A DNA stretch of 64,000 nt, taken from Gordonia soli NBRC 108243 (GTDB lineage Bacteria > Actinomycetota > Actinomycetes > Mycobacteriales > Mycobacteriaceae). The notes below the pieces were generated by a model. It made no database searches. It saw only the letters and a list, made by a program, of their open reading frames with translations, and was not told the origin of the DNA. Positions 53,449 to 61,894 of the stretch are shown here, piece after piece; within the stretch, counting starts at the first letter, position 1, and each line of letters begins with the position of its first letter. The position numbers and the translations under genes were made by a program. The stretch lies in contig NZ_BANX01000026.1 in the NCBI RefSeq assembly GCF_000334455.1, positions 1 to 64,000 on the forward strand. Reading direction: 5' to 3'.

Positions 53449-54105
53449 ATGGTGTCGCACGAGGTCCGTCGGCTGCGATGGATGTCGGCGGGCTTCGGGG
53501 TCGGTTCGGTGCTCTTCGCCACCGGTGCCGTGTTGGCGACGACGCGGATCGACAACGTGACCAACGGCGTCGTGTACGCAGTCGGTGCCGTGCTGTTCAC
53601 GGCAGCGGCGGGAGTGCAGTGGGCAGAGGCCATCGGCCATCACCCACGTCATCCGTTGCGTGACGCCGACTGGCTCGGTGCAATCGTCCAGCTCGTCGGA
53701 ACCGTCTACTTCAACGTCATGACCATCCGCTCGGTCGTGCAGTCGATGGCACTGTCGGAGCCCGACTATTCAGCGATCTGGCGTCCGGACGCGATCGGTT
53801 CGGTGTTGTTCCTGGTGTCGAGCTGGATCGCGTGGCATCCGGTCGCTCGCCGACGACGTCACCACCTGCTGGCCGGACGGTCGCGGCTGATCTGCGTGGC
53901 GAACATGCTCGGCTCGATCTTCTTCGGCGTATCCGCGGTCGGGGCCGCGCTCGATCCCGACGGTCACCTGCTGAGTCCCTTCTGGGACAACGCGGGGACA
54001 TTCTTCGGTGCCATCGCATTCCTGGTGGCCGCGCTGGCACTGTGGCCTCGCGGGGACGAAGCTGCCGACACCGAGGTCGGTTCCCGCCGCGCCCGCAGTC
54101 ACTGA
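53449..54105 (+). CDS. YrhK-like membrane protein
   Basis: A 218-residue integral membrane protein with about six segments: WMSAGFGVGSVLFATGAVLA, VVYAVGAVLFTAAAGVQW, WLGAIVQLVGTVYFNVMTI, AIGSVLFLVSSWIAWHPV, WICVANMLGSIFFGVSAVGA-type and GTFFGAIAFLVAALALWP. The repeated G-x-x-x-F/Y-x-x-x-S/T within paired helices suggests internal duplication (YrhK-like halves). ATG 53449 (MVSHEVRR); an upstream GTG at 53428 is in frame. Follows the two-component genes after 122 bases. Function unknown. Confidence 0.7.
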   Translation: MVSHEVRRLRWMSAGFGVGSVLFATGAVLATTRIDNVTNGVVYAVGAVLFTAAAGVQWAEAIGHHPRHPLRDADWLGAIVQLVGTVYFNVMTIRSVVQSMALSEPDYSAIWRPDAIGSVLFLVSSWIAWHPVARRRRHHLLAGRSRLICVANMLGSIFFGVSAVGAALDPDGHLLSPFWDNAGTFFGAIAFLVAALALWPRGDEAADTEVGSRRARSH

Positions 54106-54142
54106 CCGACCTGCAGCACTGACCACTGACCGACCCGGCGTC

Positions 54143-55117
54143 TCAGCCCGAGGCGGCGTCGCGCTCGGTCGAGACCCTGTTCGGATCATCGGTGACCTCG
54201 ACAGACTCATCGACCGGGTCGGACCGGTGGCCGGCGTCGTCAGGCGAATGTGCGTCGAGCACTTCGCGGATCGCCGCACGCATGGTCACGCTCAGCGCAG
54301 CGGTGGCGAGCGCCCGGAGCCGGAGCACGGCCGTCACCAGGCCCACGAGGTCGGCATCGCCGATGGTCTGGTCGTCGGGGATACCGCTGAGGTCGACACC
54401 CGACTGCACCGCGGCGCGGCCCAGGTCGGTCAGAACCGGCGCGAAGCGCTCGGCGATGTCGAGCACGGCCGAGGGCGGCACACCACCATCGACGAGAGCA
54501 AGTAACGGCTCGACGAGTTCCGGCGCGCGCACCCGCACCTCGCCGGTGGCCTCGGGGCCGCCGGCAGTGTTAACGGAGTCGTCGACGAGCAGGCCGAGAT
54601 CGGCGAGTCGGGCCAGTTCGGCCGGGCCGAAGCCGGCGTCAGTGAACTCCGACCGGCTGATCATCTGGTGGGTCCCGTCTGCCCAGGCGTCGGCGACCTC
54701 GGTCTCGACACCGAGGATGTCGGACAGCTGGCGGCCGTCGCGCAGAGCGGTCAGCATCTCGTCGATGTGGGCGGACGTGTACCCGCGCTCGAGCATCGAG
54801 CCGATGAGCTTCAATCGGCCGAGGTGGTCGTCGGAGTACAACGCGAGACGTCCGACGCGCCGGGGCGGCGGAAGCAGTCCGCGCTCTCGATAGGCGCGGA
54901 CGTTGCGGGTGGTGGTCCCTGCTGCCCGCGCCAGCTCGTCGATCCGGTACTCGGTCGGCGGTCGCTCACCGCGTGCCTGGCGCACGGCGGAGTCGACGAG
55001 GCGGGTGACGGTCGCCTCGACCTCGCGGGACTGTCGTCCGACGCGGGCCGGGCTGCGCACCGCGCGCTCCAACGCGGACACCAGCACGGCGCGGTTGGTC
55101 TGCGTGGGTCGTGGCAT
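54143..55117 (-). CDS. MerR-family regulator
   Basis: A 324-residue regulator. Residues ~1-55 are a helical extension. The MerR HTH is YRIDELARAAGTTTRNVRAY, RERGLLPPPRRVGRLALYSD and DHLGRLKLIGSMLERGYTSA. Residues 130-324 form a long effector domain (DAGFGPAELARLADLGLLVD), ending in an acidic tail. Large MerR proteins of this type occur next to lipid- or steroid-modifying operons in Mycobacteriales. ATG 55117. Divergent from the esterase-SDR-diiron-BVMO operon, which it probably activates or represses via 55172-55198. Confidence 0.88.
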   Translation of the reverse strand: MPRPTQTNRAVLVSALERAVRSPARVGRQSREVEATVTRLVDSAVRQARGERPPTEYRIDELARAAGTTTRNVRAYRERGLLPPPRRVGRLALYSDDHLGRLKLIGSMLERGYTSAHIDEMLTALRDGRQLSDILGVETEVADAWADGTHQMISRSEFTDAGFGPAELARLADLGLLVDDSVNTAGGPEATGEVRVRAPELVEPLLALVDGGVPPSAVLDIAERFAPVLTDLGRAAVQSGVDLSGIPDDQTIGDADLVGLVTAVLRLRALATAALSVTMRAAIREVLDAHSPDDAGHRSDPVDESVEVTDDPNRVSTERDAASG

Positions 55118-55170
55118 CAGCTTCTTCCCGGGATGATCAGGGCCTTGTCGCGTCAGCATACGACACGACT

Positions 55171-55198
55171 GTTTGCGCCATTGACAAATGGCACAGTT
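55171..55198. promoter_or_regulatory. Operator/promoter of the monooxygenase operon
   Basis: GCCATT-GACA-AATGGC at 55177-55192 is a perfect 6-bp inverted repeat, with further CTGT/ACAG symmetry outside. It overlaps TTGACA at 55181-55186, a consensus -35; a weak -10 (TGTTGT) follows 17 bases later, just before the esterase ATG at 55216. Plausible MerR binding site. Confidence 0.55.
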
Positions 55199-55215
55199 AC
55201 TGGTGTTGTCGTGAC

Positions 55216-56181
55216 ATGCCTTCGGTGTCGTGCAGGTCACAGTTCGTCGCGGCGACTTCCCGTCTCTGGCTACGTCCGCTCGCGACAGCGCTGCCCGCGA
55301 ACCGGTTCGGCGTCGGGATCGCCCGCGGCCTGGTCGCCGTCTCGATGCTGGCGGGATCACCGCCGCCGCGTCGGGTACGCGTTCAGAAGATCCGAACCCC
55401 ACACGTCCGTGGCGAATGGGTGCGCGCAGGTAGCGGGGACACGCGCCGGCTCGCCACCGCCGACGGGCACGTCATCCTGTACGTCCACGGCAGCGGATAC
55501 GCGATCTGCTCCCCCGCAACGCACCGTGGCCTCGTCGCCCGCCTGACCCGACAGACCGGCATGCCGGTGTTCACCGTCGACTACCGACTTGCCCCCGAAC
55601 ACCGGTTCCCGGCGGCCGCCGACGACGTCGCGGCCGCGTATGAGTGGCTGATCTCCAGCGGCCATCGGCCGGATCGCATCTTCGTCGTCGGCGATTCTGC
55701 CGGCGGCCATCTCATCCTGGATCTGCTGGGCGAGAACCTCCGGACCGGGCGCGGGCAACCACGGGCCGCCGTCCTCATGTCCCCGCTCCTCGACCTCACG
55801 CTCGGACTCGCCGCCGAACGCGAACGGACGCATCCGGATCCACTGATCTCCGCCGAGGCCGCGGGTCGACTCGTACGGCATTACACCCGCGGCCAGGCGG
55901 ACGATCTGCCTCGTCTACGACTCACCCTCCAACACGGCCACGACCTCCCGCCGGTCCTCATCCAAGTGGGCGGCCGCGAGATGCTCCGCGCCGATGCCGA
56001 AGCCGCGCACCGACTCATCACCGACGCCGGCGGCGTCTGTGAGCTGCGGGTCTGGCCCGGTCAGATCCACGTGTTCCAGGCGCTCCCCGCACTGATCCCC
56101 GAAGCGCGTCCGGCGCTCGCGGAGGCGGTCGACTTCATCGCCAGACATGGTTCCACCGACCCACTACAGAGGAGTGCCTGA
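55216..56181 (+). CDS. HSL-family alpha/beta esterase (LipR-like)
   Basis: A 321-residue esterase. LYVHGSGYAICSP is the oxyanion element (H-G-G-G form, here H-G-S-G). VDYRLAPEHRFPAAADDVAA is an HSL hallmark. The nucleophile serine lies in VVGDSAGGHLILDL, the acid near LIQVGGREMLRADAEA, and the histidine in WPGQIHVFQALP. It hydrolyses carboxylic esters. ATG 55216. It is the first gene of a four-gene operon with the SDR starting at the next base after its stop. It corresponds in position and family to lipR of the mycobacterial mymA operon. Confidence 0.88.
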   Translation: MPSVSCRSQFVAATSRLWLRPLATALPANRFGVGIARGLVAVSMLAGSPPPRRVRVQKIRTPHVRGEWVRAGSGDTRRLATADGHVILYVHGSGYAICSPATHRGLVARLTRQTGMPVFTVDYRLAPEHRFPAAADDVAAAYEWLISSGHRPDRIFVVGDSAGGHLILDLLGENLRTGRGQPRAAVLMSPLLDLTLGLAAERERTHPDPLISAEAAGRLVRHYTRGQADDLPRLRLTLQHGHDLPPVLIQVGGREMLRADAEAAHRLITDAGGVCELRVWPGQIHVFQALPALIPEARPALAEAVDFIARHGSTDPLQRSA

Positions 56182-57054
56182 ATGTCCCGACGAACCAGAG
56201 GAGCACACGCCGTGGTCACCGGCGCGGGCAGCGGCATCGGCCGTGCCTTCGCTCTCGAACTGGCCCGCCGCGGCGGCAACGTCATCTGCGCCGACATCGA
56301 CGTCGACCGCGCAGCGGGGACGGTCGAGATGATCGGACAGTTGCCGGCGGGCCGCGCAACGGCCTTCTTCTGCGACGTCTCCCAGACCGACGACATCGAT
56401 CGCCTCGGTGCGTTCGCCCGCGAGCACTTCGGTGGGCCGACGACGCTGATGATCAACAACGCGGGTGTGGGGATCGGGGGCCGCCCGGTCGGTGAGATCG
56501 GCGTCGACGATTGGCAGTGGGCTCTCGGCATCAACCTCTGGGGCATGGTCTACGGCTCCGAGGTCTTCGTCCCTCAGTTACGAGAGGCGGGATACGGCGG
56601 ACTGATCAACGTGGCATCGGCGGCCGCCTTCGCCGCCGCCCCTGGGATGGCTGCCTACAACGTCGGCAAGGCCGGCGTTCTGGCGCTGTCGGAGACGATC
56701 TCGGCCGAGCTGGCAGGGACGAAGCTCGCGGTGACGGTCCTGTGCCCGACCTTCGTCAAGACCAACGTCGCCGCGGACGGACGGATCACCGGCGAGGCGA
56801 TGAACCTGGCGCAGAACCTGATGCGTCACACAGGTGCCGACGCCGACCGGGTGGCCCGACGCACCCTCGACGCCCACGATCGCGGACGACTGCACGTGGT
56901 GCCCCAGATCGACGCCAAGGCGGTCTGGTTGGGCAAGCGGCTGGCGCCCGGCGCCTACACCTACGGTGCCGGTCTGCTGAATCGCTTACTCCCCCAGGCG
57001 ACGTCACCGACGACCGAGACGGCCGACGCGGGCAGCGCCGCGCGGACCAGCTGA
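56182..57054 (+). CDS. Short-chain dehydrogenase/reductase
   Basis: A 290-residue classical SDR: AVVTGAGSGIGRAFALELAR (T-G-x-x-x-G-I-G), ICADIDVDRAAG, LMINNAGVG (N-N-A-G), INVASAAAFAAAPGMAAYNV with Ser and Y-N-V-G-K (Y-x-x-x-K). The C-terminal extension (VWLGKRLAPGAYTYGAGLLN) resembles those of membrane-associated lipid-modifying SDRs. NAD(P)-dependent oxidation or reduction of an alcohol/ketone group. ATG 56182 follows GAGGAGTG and abuts the esterase stop. Confidence 0.88.
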   Translation: MSRRTRGAHAVVTGAGSGIGRAFALELARRGGNVICADIDVDRAAGTVEMIGQLPAGRATAFFCDVSQTDDIDRLGAFAREHFGGPTTLMINNAGVGIGGRPVGEIGVDDWQWALGINLWGMVYGSEVFVPQLREAGYGGLINVASAAAFAAAPGMAAYNVGKAGVLALSETISAELAGTKLAVTVLCPTFVKTNVAADGRITGEAMNLAQNLMRHTGADADRVARRTLDAHDRGRLHVVPQIDAKAVWLGKRLAPGAYTYGAGLLNRLLPQATSPTTETADAGSAARTS

Positions 57055-57087
57055 ACCACGAACGACGACACATCGAGGAGGTACACC

Positions 57088-58005
57088 ATGGCCATCGTGC
57101 TCGAGGACATGCTGCAGACGATCAAGGACCGCCAGTGGGCGCTCGCCGACATCGATTGGGATGCGCCGGGAGCCGAGATGATCACCGACGAACAGCGGCC
57201 GAAGCTGAAGGCCTTCATGGCCGATCTCGTGTGGATCGAGAACGTCGGCGCACGCGGATTCGCGGCGCTCGCGAAGAAGGCACCGGACGAGACGCTGGCA
57301 GAGATCTACCGCTACTTCCACGCCGAGGAGCAGAAACATGCCAACGCCGAACTCGCGTTGATGCGGCGGTGGGGCATGCTTGCCGACGACGAGGTGCCCG
57401 AACCCAACATCAACATCCGACTCGCCATCGAATGGCTCGACACCTTCGCCGACCGGATGTCGTTGTCGGTGTTGGGCACGGTGATCCCGATGCTGGAGGT
57501 CGCGCTCGACGGCGCGCTGCTCAAATTCCTCCTCGAAGAGGTCCACGACCCGGTGTGTCACGAGGCATTCCGCAAGATCAACTCCGACGAGTCCCGCCAC
57601 CTGGCAGTCGATTTCCACGCCCTGGACATGTTGGGCCAGGCGAAGCTACGCAAGCTCGTCATCGAGTCGGTGGGGTCGGTCGTCTCGCCCGGTGTGCTCA
57701 TCGGTGCGCTGATGTATGTGCCGCTGTTGAACAAGATGCGCGACAACATCGTGGCGATGGGTCTGCAGGAGGAGCGGCTCTACGAGGCGATGAAGCGCTT
57801 CAAGCGCAATGGAGAACGAGGAGCCGGCCGACGAATCCTCACCTACCAGGTGCTCAAAGTCCATGCCGGCTGGGTGATCGACCGTTCCAGCCCGTACCAC
57901 CTGTTCGCGGATGCGATGGTGACCCTCACCGATCGGTATCCGCGGCGTCTGCTGCGCGCGCAGCCGACGTGGTCCAAAGAATTGACGTACGAGGCGATCG
58001 CGTGA
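57088..58005 (+). CDS. Ferritin-like diiron protein
   Basis: A 305-residue helical protein. Diiron ligands are visible in two E-x-x-H pairs, IYRYFHAEEQKHANAELALM (~residues 80-95) and RKINSDESRHLAVDFHALDM (~170-180), with further acidic residues in MLEVALDGALLKFLLEEVHD (the E and E-x-x-H of EEVHD). This is the reductase/ferritin-like four-helix bundle of oxygenases, desaturases and hydroxylases. The last ~100 residues are an amphipathic helical region. It probably oxidises the same substrate as its operon partners. ATG 57088 follows GAGGAGG. Confidence 0.8.
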   Translation: MAIVLEDMLQTIKDRQWALADIDWDAPGAEMITDEQRPKLKAFMADLVWIENVGARGFAALAKKAPDETLAEIYRYFHAEEQKHANAELALMRRWGMLADDEVPEPNINIRLAIEWLDTFADRMSLSVLGTVIPMLEVALDGALLKFLLEEVHDPVCHEAFRKINSDESRHLAVDFHALDMLGQAKLRKLVIESVGSVVSPGVLIGALMYVPLLNKMRDNIVAMGLQEERLYEAMKRFKRNGERGAGRRILTYQVLKVHAGWVIDRSSPYHLFADAMVTLTDRYPRRLLRAQPTWSKELTYEAIA

Positions 58006-59573
58006 CCGCGGGCGACTCCACCGCCGATCCCGTCACCGACACCTCGGGGGCTGCCTCCGTCGCCGACCGGGTGGTCTCGACCGTCATCATCGGTGCCGGC
58101 TTCGCGGGCATCGGGACCGCGATCCGGCTACGCCAGTCGGGCGTCGACGATCTGGTGATCCTCGAGCGCGGCACACGGGTCGGCGGGACCTGGCGGGACA
58201 ACACCTATCCCGGCGCGGCCTGCGACATCCCGTCGCGTCTCTACTCCTACTCGTTCGCTCCGAAACCCGATTGGTCGCACACCTATTCACGGAGCGAAGA
58301 GATACTCGGCTACATCGACGCCATGGTCGCCGACCATCGGCTGGCCGAAGTCATCCGGTTCGACCACGAGGTGACCGGCCTCGAGTTCGACGAACCGACC
58401 GGGACCTGGCGCATCGACATCACCGGGCGCGCACCGATGGTCGCCCGCACCGTCGTGATGGCATCCGGCCCGCTGTCCACACCCGGCTACCCCGACATCC
58501 CCGGGATCGACACCTACGAGGGGAAGCGGATCCACTCGGCGGCGTGGGACCACGACTACGACTTCGCGGGCAAACGTGTGGGCGTCATCGGTACCGGGGC
58601 GAGTGCGGTACAGATCGTCCCGGAACTGGTGCGGGAGGCAGCCGCGGTGACCGTCTTCCAACGAACCCCCGGCTGGGTACTCCCCCGGCTCGACCGTGAG
58701 GTGGGGGCCACGACGACCTCCATCTACCGCCGGGTCCCGGGTGCCCAACAACTCGCGCGGGCGGCCTGGTTCTGGGGCCACGAGTCGGTGGCGGTCGGCG
58801 CCGTCTGGACCTCACCGGCCACCCGTCTGATCGAGATGGCGGCGAAACTCAACCTCCGTGCCCAGGTCTCCGACCCGTGGATGCGCCGACAGCTGACCCC
58901 CGACTTCCGCGCCGGCTGCAAACGACTCCTGATGAGCAGCGACTACTACCCTGCGCTGCAGGGTGACAACTGCTCGTTGGTGACGTGGCCGATCGCGAAG
59001 ATCTGCCCGTCCGGGGTGCGCACGGTGGAGGGCATCGAACGCCACCTGGACTGCATCGTGTTCGCGACCGGGTTCGAGGTGTCCAAACAAGGTGCCCCGA
59101 TCCCGATCACCGGCCGCGACGGTCGAGACCTCGGATCCGAGTGGTCTCGAGGCGCATTCGCGTACAAGAGCTTCGCGGTGTCCGGATTCCCCAACATGTA
59201 CTTCACCTTCGGCCCCAACTCCGGTCCCGGCCACAACTCCGCGCTGGTCTACATGGAAGCGCAGATCGACACGATCGTCGCCGCGGTCCGGGTCGTCCTC
59301 GACCGCGGGATCAAGGCCCTCGACGTCCACGAGCCGGCACAACGTCGCTACAACGCCGACATCCAGCGGCGCCTACGGCGTACGACGTGGAACTCCGGCT
59401 GTCGTAGTTGGTATCTCACCGACGACGGATTCAACGCGACGATGTTCCCCGGCTTCGCGAGCCAGTTCATCGCCCAGATGCGGGGCGTGGACTTCAGTCG
59501 CGACTTCCGGGCCCTGCGATGGGCGGACGAGTCGGACGACGCGCCTGCGCGAGAGGCCGCAGGCGTGCACTGA
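58002..59573 (+). CDS. Flavin monooxygenase / Baeyer-Villiger type (MymA-like)
   Basis: A 523-residue FAD/NADPH monooxygenase. VVSTVIIGAGFAGIGTAIRL is the FAD-binding G-x-G-x-x-G. GTWRDNTYPGAACDIPS is typical of BVMOs. YEGKRIHSAAWDHD matches the fingerprint F/Y-x-G-x-x-x-H-x-x-x-W-P/D. KRVGVIGTGASAVQIVPELV binds NADPH, and IVFATGFEV and FGPNSGPGHNSALVYMEAQI close the core. It inserts oxygen into ketones or oxidises heteroatoms. GTG 58002 overlaps the preceding stop (GTGA). By family and neighbours it corresponds to MymA (Rv3083) of M. tuberculosis, although gene order differs. Confidence 0.88.
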   Translation: MTAGDSTADPVTDTSGAASVADRVVSTVIIGAGFAGIGTAIRLRQSGVDDLVILERGTRVGGTWRDNTYPGAACDIPSRLYSYSFAPKPDWSHTYSRSEEILGYIDAMVADHRLAEVIRFDHEVTGLEFDEPTGTWRIDITGRAPMVARTVVMASGPLSTPGYPDIPGIDTYEGKRIHSAAWDHDYDFAGKRVGVIGTGASAVQIVPELVREAAAVTVFQRTPGWVLPRLDREVGATTTSIYRRVPGAQQLARAAWFWGHESVAVGAVWTSPATRLIEMAAKLNLRAQVSDPWMRRQLTPDFRAGCKRLLMSSDYYPALQGDNCSLVTWPIAKICPSGVRTVEGIERHLDCIVFATGFEVSKQGAPIPITGRDGRDLGSEWSRGAFAYKSFAVSGFPNMYFTFGPNSGPGHNSALVYMEAQIDTIVAAVRVVLDRGIKALDVHEPAQRRYNADIQRRLRRTTWNSGCRSWYLTDDGFNATMFPGFASQFIAQMRGVDFSRDFRALRWADESDDAPAREAAGVH

Positions 59574-59620
59574 TCGCAATATGCTCACGAGGCAACGTCG
59601 TCGAGCAGGAGGCCGAACAC

Positions 59621-60823
59621 GTGATCGCGTCCGTTCTCATCGGCCTGCTGGTGATGGTGGTCTGGACGCTGCTGGCGGGACGGTTGACCCGATGGCGGAT
59701 CACCGGCCCGTTGTTGATGGTCGCTGCGGGGGTGGCGATCGGCTTCACCACCACCGACGAGATCGGTCGCACGCTCAACACGGTTGTCGCCGAACGGATC
59801 GTCGAGCTGATCCTGGCGCTCTTGTTGTTCGTCGACGCAATGGAGGTGAAGGGCGGGTACTTCGGCGGTGAACGCGGGCCGGTTCTCCGCCTCCTGCTCA
59901 TCGGACTACCGTTGTCGATCCTGGCCGCGGTCGGCGTGGGAGCAGTGCTGCTGCCGGGGATCTCGTTGGCGGTGATCCTGGTGATCGCCTGCATCGTCAT
60001 CCCCACCGACTTCGCGCCGGCCGCCGCGATCGTGCGCGACGAGCGCATCCCCGGTCGCGTCCGACATCTGTTGAACGTGGAGAGCGGCTACAACGACGGC
60101 ATCATCGCGCCTGTCTTCATCTTCGCGCTGGCACTGGCGGGCGACAACCAGCACGACACCCCGTTGGACGCGCTGGGAGCGGCACTGCCCGCAGCGGGCT
60201 ATGCGGTCGTGATCGGGGCACCGATCGGCCTCGCAACCGCGTGGCTCACCGGTAAGTGCACCGCGGCCGGCCTCACCACGCCTGCCTCGATACGGATGAG
60301 TCTCGTGCTCATCCCGCTGCTCAGCTATTCGGTGGCGCTGTCGGTGGAGGGCAACGGATTCGTCGCGGCGTTCATCTGTGGACTCGCCTATCGCGCGGCC
60401 CGCTCGACGCCGCCGAGTGAGCCCGAACTGAGTCTCGTCGACGATGTCAGCATCCTCACCAGCCTCGCGATGTGGTTCGTCTTCGGCTCCGCGGTGGTCA
60501 TGCTCGGTTCGATGGGTCTCGACTGGCGCCTGATCGTGTTCGCGCTGGCGGCACTCACGGTCCTGCGGATGGTGCCGGTGTACCTCTCGCTGATCGGTAC
60601 CGACTTCGCTCGTCGGGACCGCGTGATGATCGGTCTGCTCGGTCCTCGAGGTACTGCCTCGATCGTCTTCGGACTGCTGGCCTACAACGCACTCGACGAC
60701 GCGCCTGGCGACCAGACGCTGTACGCCATGGCCGCCGTGGTGATCGGCAGCGTGGTCATCCACGGCGCCGGATCGGGATGGGCGGCCGAGCACTACCCCC
60801 GCTCGCGGCAGACGTCGGGCTGA
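59621..60823 (+). CDS. Cation/proton antiporter, CPA1 (NhaP) family
   Basis: A 400-residue protein with about 12 membrane helices. Core segments: AVILVIACIVIPTDFAPAAA (the P-T-D-F/P motif), LLNVESGYNDGIIAPVFIFA (N-x-E-S-G-x-N-D-G, ion-binding Asn-Asp), GNGFVAAFICGLAYRA and LLGPRGTASIVFGLLAYNAL (G-P-R-G). These identify CPA1 Na+/H+ (or K+/H+) exchangers. GTG 59621 is chosen because AGGAGG lies eight bases upstream; the longer frame overlaps the BVMO gene. Follows the mymA-like operon after 47 bases but is probably independent. Confidence 0.9.
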   Translation: MIASVLIGLLVMVVWTLLAGRLTRWRITGPLLMVAAGVAIGFTTTDEIGRTLNTVVAERIVELILALLLFVDAMEVKGGYFGGERGPVLRLLLIGLPLSILAAVGVGAVLLPGISLAVILVIACIVIPTDFAPAAAIVRDERIPGRVRHLLNVESGYNDGIIAPVFIFALALAGDNQHDTPLDALGAALPAAGYAVVIGAPIGLATAWLTGKCTAAGLTTPASIRMSLVLIPLLSYSVALSVEGNGFVAAFICGLAYRAARSTPPSEPELSLVDDVSILTSLAMWFVFGSAVVMLGSMGLDWRLIVFALAALTVLRMVPVYLSLIGTDFARRDRVMIGLLGPRGTASIVFGLLAYNALDDAPGDQTLYAMAAVVIGSVVIHGAGSGWAAEHYPRSRQTSG

Positions 60824-60871
60824 ACGGTGCAGTCGTGAATCGTCCGCGCGCGAGCGCTGTCATGAGATGTG

Positions 60872-61798
60872 TCAGTCGGTCGACTCCCGCAACCGCGTGA
60901 GTTCGGTGCGTGCACGGTCGCGTTCGCGTGCGGCGTCTCGACTCTCGGTCTCGGCGGTCTTCGCCGATCGTCGCGCGAATCGCAGCTCTTCGTCGAGCTG
61001 AGCCAGCTTCGCCCGCATCGGTTCGATCTCGGCGTGGAGCTCGGTGACCCTGGCCTCCGCCTCCGTCAGACGATCGGCGGCTGCTTCGGACGCAGAGGAT
61101 GCATCGTCGACCGCGGTCTGAGCGGCCGTGATCAGGGCTTCCCGTCGTCGCTCGGCAGCAGCCCGCTCATCGTCGACTTCGGTGCCGGTGTCATCTGCGT
61201 CGTCTGCGCCGGGAGATCCGGTACGGGAGTCGGTCCCGTCGGCACCCGACCCGGTCGACTCCGACCGTCGACGACCGCGAGTCGGGGCATCGGCGCTACC
61301 GACGGCGACGAGCCCGGGTGGACCCAACCCGCTGTACTCGACCGCGGTCACCATCCGACCACGTCTGACTGCTTCGCCGACGTCGGGATCGGCGATCGCG
61401 GCGCGCAACGACGCCGCGACGTCTCGCACGGCAGCAGGCGAAGGGGTCGTACCGCGCTCATGCGCCAGATCGGCGGCGATGTCGGCCAAGGCTCCGATCA
61501 CCCGCTGCCGTTGTGTCGACAACTCGCGCAACGCCTCGGCGGAGGCCCGTCGCTGGGCCGACAGGATCGCAGCACCGAGATCCAGCAGTTCGGCGATCTC
61601 GTCGGGTCGACGACGTGCGAGCAGGTTCACCATCCAGGCCGACTGGGTCGGCTTGCGCAATTTTTTGACCGCCTTCGCGAGGTCGGTGTCGCCCGCGGCC
61701 TTCGCATCACGGGCACGCGCAGTGCGCGACGGCACGAACTCCGGCGGGTCGAGCCCGTAGAGCTCGTCGGCGATCTCGTCGAAATCAGCAGTGGCCAT
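60872..61798 (-). CDS. Coiled-coil protein
   Basis: A 308-residue protein. N-terminal ~150 residues: DFDEIADELYGLDPPEFVPS, RTARARDAKAAGDTDLAKAV, KKLRKPTQSAWMVNLLARRR and LRELSTQRQRVIGALADIAA. This segment is conserved in a family of uncharacterised Mycobacteriales proteins. A Ser/Gly/Asp-rich linker follows at ~180-215, then a long heptad coiled-coil (ADRLTEAEARVTELHAEIEP) to the end. No enzyme motif. A structural or nucleic-acid-associated role is possible. ATG 61798. Convergent with the antiporter and divergent from the YbdK-type ligase. Confidence 0.8.
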   Translation of the reverse strand: MATADFDEIADELYGLDPPEFVPSRTARARDAKAAGDTDLAKAVKKLRKPTQSAWMVNLLARRRPDEIAELLDLGAAILSAQRRASAEALRELSTQRQRVIGALADIAADLAHERGTTPSPAAVRDVAASLRAAIADPDVGEAVRRGRMVTAVEYSGLGPPGLVAVGSADAPTRGRRRSESTGSGADGTDSRTGSPGADDADDTGTEVDDERAAAERRREALITAAQTAVDDASSASEAAADRLTEAEARVTELHAEIEPMRAKLAQLDEELRFARRSAKTAETESRDAARERDRARTELTRLRESTD

Positions 61799-61894
61799 GG
61801 TCGAGCAATTGTCGCGTTGTCCGGGCTCGGGGACAACACCCGCCGGTTCGATGCGGGTGCGTTTGTCGGGCGTGCCTGGCGGGCACTCGTCTTC

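Noticed and set aside
56511..58001. Long in-frame extension upstream of the BVMO gene
   Set aside because: It overlaps the SDR and diiron genes in another frame and reads as arginine-rich noise; the GTGA overlap at 58002 is the natural start.
60869..61894. In-frame extension of the YbdK-type ligase to 60869
   Set aside because: It is antisense to the coiled-coil gene, whose sequence is coherent; the ligase family starts near residue 15 from ATG 61895.
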